Source: an uncultured Collinsella sp.
GTDB taxonomy: Bacteria; Actinomycetota; Coriobacteriia; Coriobacteriales; Coriobacteriaceae
Direction: 5' to 3'
DNA length: 11,700 bases
NCBI GenBank assembly: GCA_900548935.1
Contig: URMR01000045.1
Location: 1 to 11,700 of the forward strand
Below are positions 8,960 to 11,700 of this stretch, piece after piece (the first letter of the stretch is position 1; every line of letters begins with the position of its first letter). The notes beneath the pieces were generated by a model. It was not told the origin of the DNA. It saw only the letters and a list, made by a program, of their open reading frames with translations, and ran no database searches. A program made the translations under genes and the position numbers.

Positions 8960-11182
8960 TCATCCCCTTTCGATCTTTGGAACACTCAGGCGCACCATCA
9001 ACGGAGATACGGCGCCCAAGACCACCAGCAGAGCGCCCGATGCGCCGACGACCTCTCCAAAAGGCATCGCGTTCGTCCCTCGCCCAAGGAACCCAATCGT
9101 CCCCACCTGGGAAGCGGGATCAAACGAGGCGAATGGAGCCAGCAGCGCGACGCCCATGCCCACGCTTTCAACATGAGCGCTCAACGAACCCAACACCAAG
9201 AGAACCGCGCAAACCATTCCGGTGACAACGGGGTTGCGGCTAATCGCTGCTGTCAACGCAGCGACGACGGAAATCACGCCGTATGCCATGACCAGCAACG
9301 GAATACTGCACAACACCGCCTCCCCCACCATGGACGTTGTCGAAGCTCCCGCCCGAATGAGAGCGACGGGATACTCCGATCCACCCGCACCGTTCTTAAT
9401 CACGGACACAACGACAGCGGGAACCATCGACACCAAAAGCAGCACCAAGCCAAGCAGGAGAGCCAGCGCAACAGCCGTCAGAAAACGCACATGCGCTGTT
9501 GCGGGGATCTGGAGAACCAGAAGGGAACGACACTGCAGGTGGGTGCACGCGAGCGATGTGACAACCACGGGCAACAGCAAAAATAAGGAGGGAAGCGCTG
9601 CCTGGAGATACGAAAGGAGGATTAATGGGGGCATCTTCGTACTTAACTCGTAAACCTTGGGGTCCGGCAAGCTCGCGATCGACTCAAGCAGAAGGGCGCG
9701 CGCCTCCGCACGAGAAGGAGTCTCCGGCTCGATTCCGATCGATTGCAGGAGAGTCGCATCTGCCGCGCCCAGCTCACCTCGAGCGCGCTCGTACGTCGCA
9801 AGGCTTCGAAACCCCTCCGCAGGCATAGGCGCGTACACGAAACCCGAAAGAGCATCCCGCATGTCTTCCAGGGCCGCTTTGCCCTCGACGTCCATATTCG
9901 CAGCGTTCTGCTCTAGATACCGATCTATTGAACGGAGCTCTCCATCCCTATACCGAACAGCGGAAACGTTATCAGCGTCAGGAAACATCTCGACCAGAGC
10001 CGGGGCCAGCATCGTCGTCGACATTGCAATCGCGCATACGGCGAGGGTAGGAGAACGCAGGAGCAGTTTCCCCATCGTTCTTACGTATGCAACGGCGGAG
10101 GCACAAGCGCTCGAACGAGTTGCCGTTCTCGATGCAGTGAAGGAACCTCTCTCAAGACAAATCGGGGATATCGGGCACGCGCGGCCGCTCTTTCCAGCAA
10201 CGCAAAGCAGGCTAATTGCCAGCACCTCGATCCCGATTGCGCATACGAGGGCAATCGCGCCACGCTCGAAGCAAAGTCCAGGCAGATTCACTATCTGCGT
10301 TGTCGGGTACGGGCTATAGGCGCCGACGGTCAACTCAGTGTTCGCATACGTAAGGGGATTCAACAGGGCGAACTCACGTAAAGCGATGGATCTTCCGTAA
10401 TACCCGGGAACCATCGTCACCCCCATCAGGGCACATACGAACACGATTCCAAGCGTAGGGTTATTGGCAATCTTCACGGCAAGGTGAACGACAAGCGAGA
10501 TGAACGCTGCCACCAAGAATTGCAAGATGGCCGTCTGCGCGAACACCAGCCAAGCCGGTTTGATAACCGGAGTCGCATATTGAATGTAGCCTATCGGATA
10601 GAACGGCGAGCCCGGGCCATTCTTCACAAGCGCGGCGATTATCCCTGGAAGATTGATGGCGAGGACGGCAAGCATTGCAAAAACACTCGCCCATACGCTC
10701 GATGCAACAAGTCTACCCAGCTCGCCCATCGGTGCCTGGATGATGAGCTTTTCACGTTTGTTAAGACGCGCGGCAAGGAACGAGACGGCAACGGCCGTTG
10801 CGACCCATAGCAAGTACTCCTTCGATCCGTCATAATAGGTGTACTCTCCATCCGATATCTGCAGAAACGGAAGTAGGGGAGAGAGCGGTGCCAAGATAAG
10901 ACGTCCCGCGGCAAGAGGGTACAGAAGCGCGGGCATGCTTGATGAAGAGGTATAGACACCGTCCTCCCCCGCATTCACAAGCGCATCCGCATAGGATGCT
11001 GACAATTCCTGCTCAACACGGGTTATTCCCGACTCGAGGTATTCGACCCGTCCGTCGATGCCAGCCGCGCTCCTGAAGACGGGCAGAGCACAAAGAACCA
11101 TCAACGCAACAACGACAACACAGAGCGACCTGGAGGAGAGAAGCGACCTAAAGATCGCCTTCGAGATTTTGAGCATATTCAT
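8960..11182 (-). CDS. Large ABC permease, two fused half-permeases (module A)
   Basis: A 740-aa membrane protein with about 12 helices. Each half repeats one plan: a first helix (about 18-37 and 374-396), an extracytoplasmic domain (about 40-120 and 398-515), then about five helices. The motif KNGPGSPFYPIGYI (187-200) in half one returns as KNGAGGSEYPVALI (596-609) in half two. It also matches LNGFGQIGYPIAFF in the module B fusion. A soluble Ser/Arg/Cys-rich linker (about 331-370) joins the halves. The plan matches the large 'bacteriocin-associated integral membrane protein' of lactococcin-972-type loci, where immunity or export is presumed. I chose the ATG at 11182 (AAGG 6 bases upstream, MNMLKISKAIF just before the first helix). 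The frame is open to 11248, but the extra 22 residues span an RNA hairpin and lack a good ribosome site. The ATPase gene overlaps its stop. Confidence 0.85.
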   Translation of the reverse strand: MNMLKISKAIFRSLLSSRSLCVVVVALMVLCALPVFRSAAGIDGRVEYLESGITRVEQELSASYADALVNAGEDGVYTSSSSMPALLYPLAAGRLILAPLSPLLPFLQISDGEYTYYDGSKEYLLWVATAVAVSFLAARLNKREKLIIQAPMGELGRLVASSVWASVFAMLAVLAINLPGIIAALVKNGPGSPFYPIGYIQYATPVIKPAWLVFAQTAILQFLVAAFISLVVHLAVKIANNPTLGIVFVCALMGVTMVPGYYGRSIALREFALLNPLTYANTELTVGAYSPYPTTQIVNLPGLCFERGAIALVCAIGIEVLAISLLCVAGKSGRACPISPICLERGSFTASRTATRSSACASAVAYVRTMGKLLLRSPTLAVCAIAMSTTMLAPALVEMFPDADNVSAVRYRDGELRSIDRYLEQNAANMDVEGKAALEDMRDALSGFVYAPMPAEGFRSLATYERARGELGAADATLLQSIGIEPETPSRAEARALLLESIASLPDPKVYELSTKMPPLILLSYLQAALPSLFLLLPVVVTSLACTHLQCRSLLVLQIPATAHVRFLTAVALALLLGLVLLLVSMVPAVVVSVIKNGAGGSEYPVALIRAGASTTSMVGEAVLCSIPLLVMAYGVISVVAALTAAISRNPVVTGMVCAVLLVLGSLSAHVESVGMGVALLAPFASFDPASQVGTIGFLGRGTNAMPFGEVVGASGALLVVLGAVSPLMVRLSVPKIERG

Positions 11183-11215
11183 CGCCAACCTTAACCTCAT
11201 CCAGTCGGAACAGAG

Positions 11216-11238
11216 GGGCCGAACAAAATGCTCGGCCC
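11216..11238 (-). other. Intercistronic hairpin between module A peptide and permease
   Basis: On the minus strand GGGCCGAGC and GTTCGGCCC form a 9-bp stem (one G-U pair) with a 5-nt loop ATTTT. It lies 10 bases after the peptide stop and 34 bases before the permease start. What follows is CTCTGTTCC, not a run of T's. It is therefore more likely a leaky terminator or an RNA-stabilising/processing stem that lets the peptide be made in excess of the transporter than a full stop. Confidence 0.6.
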
Positions 11239-11248
11239 TTCCTCGCAT

Positions 11249-11614
11249 CTAGTAGGTGCTATAGACAAATTGCCATTTATCAGTTGTGCCAAGAACACCA
11301 CAGGAGCACATTGCAGCGAGGCGGGATTCCCTATGATGCGCGGATCGGCGATAGCCATTTCGGTAGGAGATCGTCTTGTAAGAGATGTTGAACATCGAGA
11401 TGCTGTGCCCGCTTACGCCGCGAGGACAGCTGTAGCTCCAGTAGGTATCGACGACGTCGTCCGTATACCCGAGGGGCTCAACGAGGGCACACTGGCTGCT
11501 CTCCTGGGAAGGAGGCATCGGGGTATCCGCAAAAGCGGGGGCTCCCGGCAGCAACAGACAAAGAGCGAGGCCGAGGAAAACCAAGAGCTTACACGACTTA
11601 ACAGTACTGAACAT
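11249..11614 (-). CDS. Secreted small protein, putative lactococcin-972-like bacteriocin (module A peptide)
   Basis: A 121-aa pre-protein. Residues 1-29 are a Sec signal peptide (MFSTVKSCK, a hydrophobic core of Leu/Phe/Gly, and APAFA before the Asp at 30). The mature part is about 92 residues with four cysteines (42, 63, 103, 105), which could form two disulfides outside the cell. It has a VEP motif (45-47), a core Y79-x4-Y84-x2-G87-Y88 and an aromatic end, KWQFVYSTY. The core and its 33-residue distance to the C-terminus are the same in the module B peptide. I chose the ATG at 11614 because GGAG lies 6 bases upstream and the signal peptide starts there; a longer frame begins at 11686. It is the first gene of its cluster, before the permease and ATPase. 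The bacteriocin role is inferred from context; overall similarity to known families is weak. Confidence 0.78.
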   Translation of the reverse strand: MFSTVKSCKLLVFLGLALCLLLPGAPAFADTPMPPSQESSQCALVEPLGYTDDVVDTYWSYSCPRGVSGHSISMFNISYKTISYRNGYRRSAHHRESRLAAMCSCGVLGTTDKWQFVYSTY

Positions 11615-11617
11615 AAT

Positions 11618-11634
11618 CCTCTCCAATCTAGAGG
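11618..11634 (-). promoter_or_regulatory. Small hairpin over the module A peptide ribosome binding site
   Basis: CCTCT pairs with AGAGG 7 bases later (minus strand). The second arm is part of the GGAGAGGA ribosome binding site just before the ATG at 11614. The stem is only 5 bp, so any effect on translation would be modest. Confidence 0.25.
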
Positions 11635-11678
11635 GGTTTCGGTTGCAGTATGCTGTGATTACTTGCCGGCAAAGTAAA

Positions 11679-11697
11679 TTTAACATAAACTGTTAAA
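11679..11697 (-). promoter_or_regulatory. Palindromic AT-rich element, candidate operator/promoter of module A
   Basis: TTTAACA-GTTTA-TGTTAAA is a perfect inverted repeat (7-base arms, 5-base centre) 65-83 bases upstream of the module A peptide start. It lies in the most AT-rich stretch nearby. A -10-like TATGTT lies within it, so a bound repressor could block transcription. The -35 region would be beyond the right edge. Confidence 0.4.
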
Positions 11698-11700
11698 AAG

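Noticed and set aside
6246..11614. Insertion sequence or integrase flanking the peptide cluster
   Set aside because: No transposase or integrase frame, and no long terminal inverted or direct repeats were found within the window.

Overview
The window looks like a chromosomal segment of a fairly GC-rich actinomycete. Most likely it is a member of the Coriobacteriia close to Collinsella. That placement is an inference from protein flavour (an acidic, Ala/Lys/Glu-tailed ribosomal protein L31, a 935-residue SecA with a zinc tail, and the secA-prfB order), not from a database match. Every gene I can support lies on the minus strand, so transcription runs from high to low coordinates.

Housekeeping half (1-5532). 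In transcription order: rpmE (L31) with its own terminator; a DMT/EamA-type exporter gene broken by a one-base frameshift; an 88-aa winged-helix-like protein whose start overlaps the exporter's end; secA; and prfB. The prfB start codon overlaps the secA stop (TAATG), and the gene runs off the left edge.

Spacer (5533-5899). About 370 bases without a credible gene. It holds two hairpins in the rpmE leader, a very GC-rich 13-bp hairpin, a 19-nt palindrome and a strong minus-strand terminator for the accessory cluster.

Accessory half (5900-11700). Two related modules, each pairing a Sec-type secreted small protein with an ABC transporter. Module A (first transcribed): a 121-aa pre-peptide, an intercistronic hairpin, a 740-aa permease made of two fused half-permeases, and a separate ATPase. 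Module B: a 604-aa half-transporter (permease fused to ATPase) followed, one base after its stop codon, by a 114-aa pre-peptide. The three permease halves share an NGxGxxxYP motif, and the two ATPases share an APNGxGKTT Walker A and an LSxGMKQQ signature. The two peptides share a Y-x4-Y-x2-G-Y core placed exactly 33 residues from the C-terminus. The arrangement recalls lactococcin-972-type loci (Sec-exported bacteriocin, large multi-TM protein, ABC ATPase). The peptides are divergent, and the pairing of a fused-dimer transporter with a half-transporter is unusual. A natural working model is a secreted antimicrobial or signalling peptide pair with matching immunity or efflux transporters; the function is inferred, not shown.
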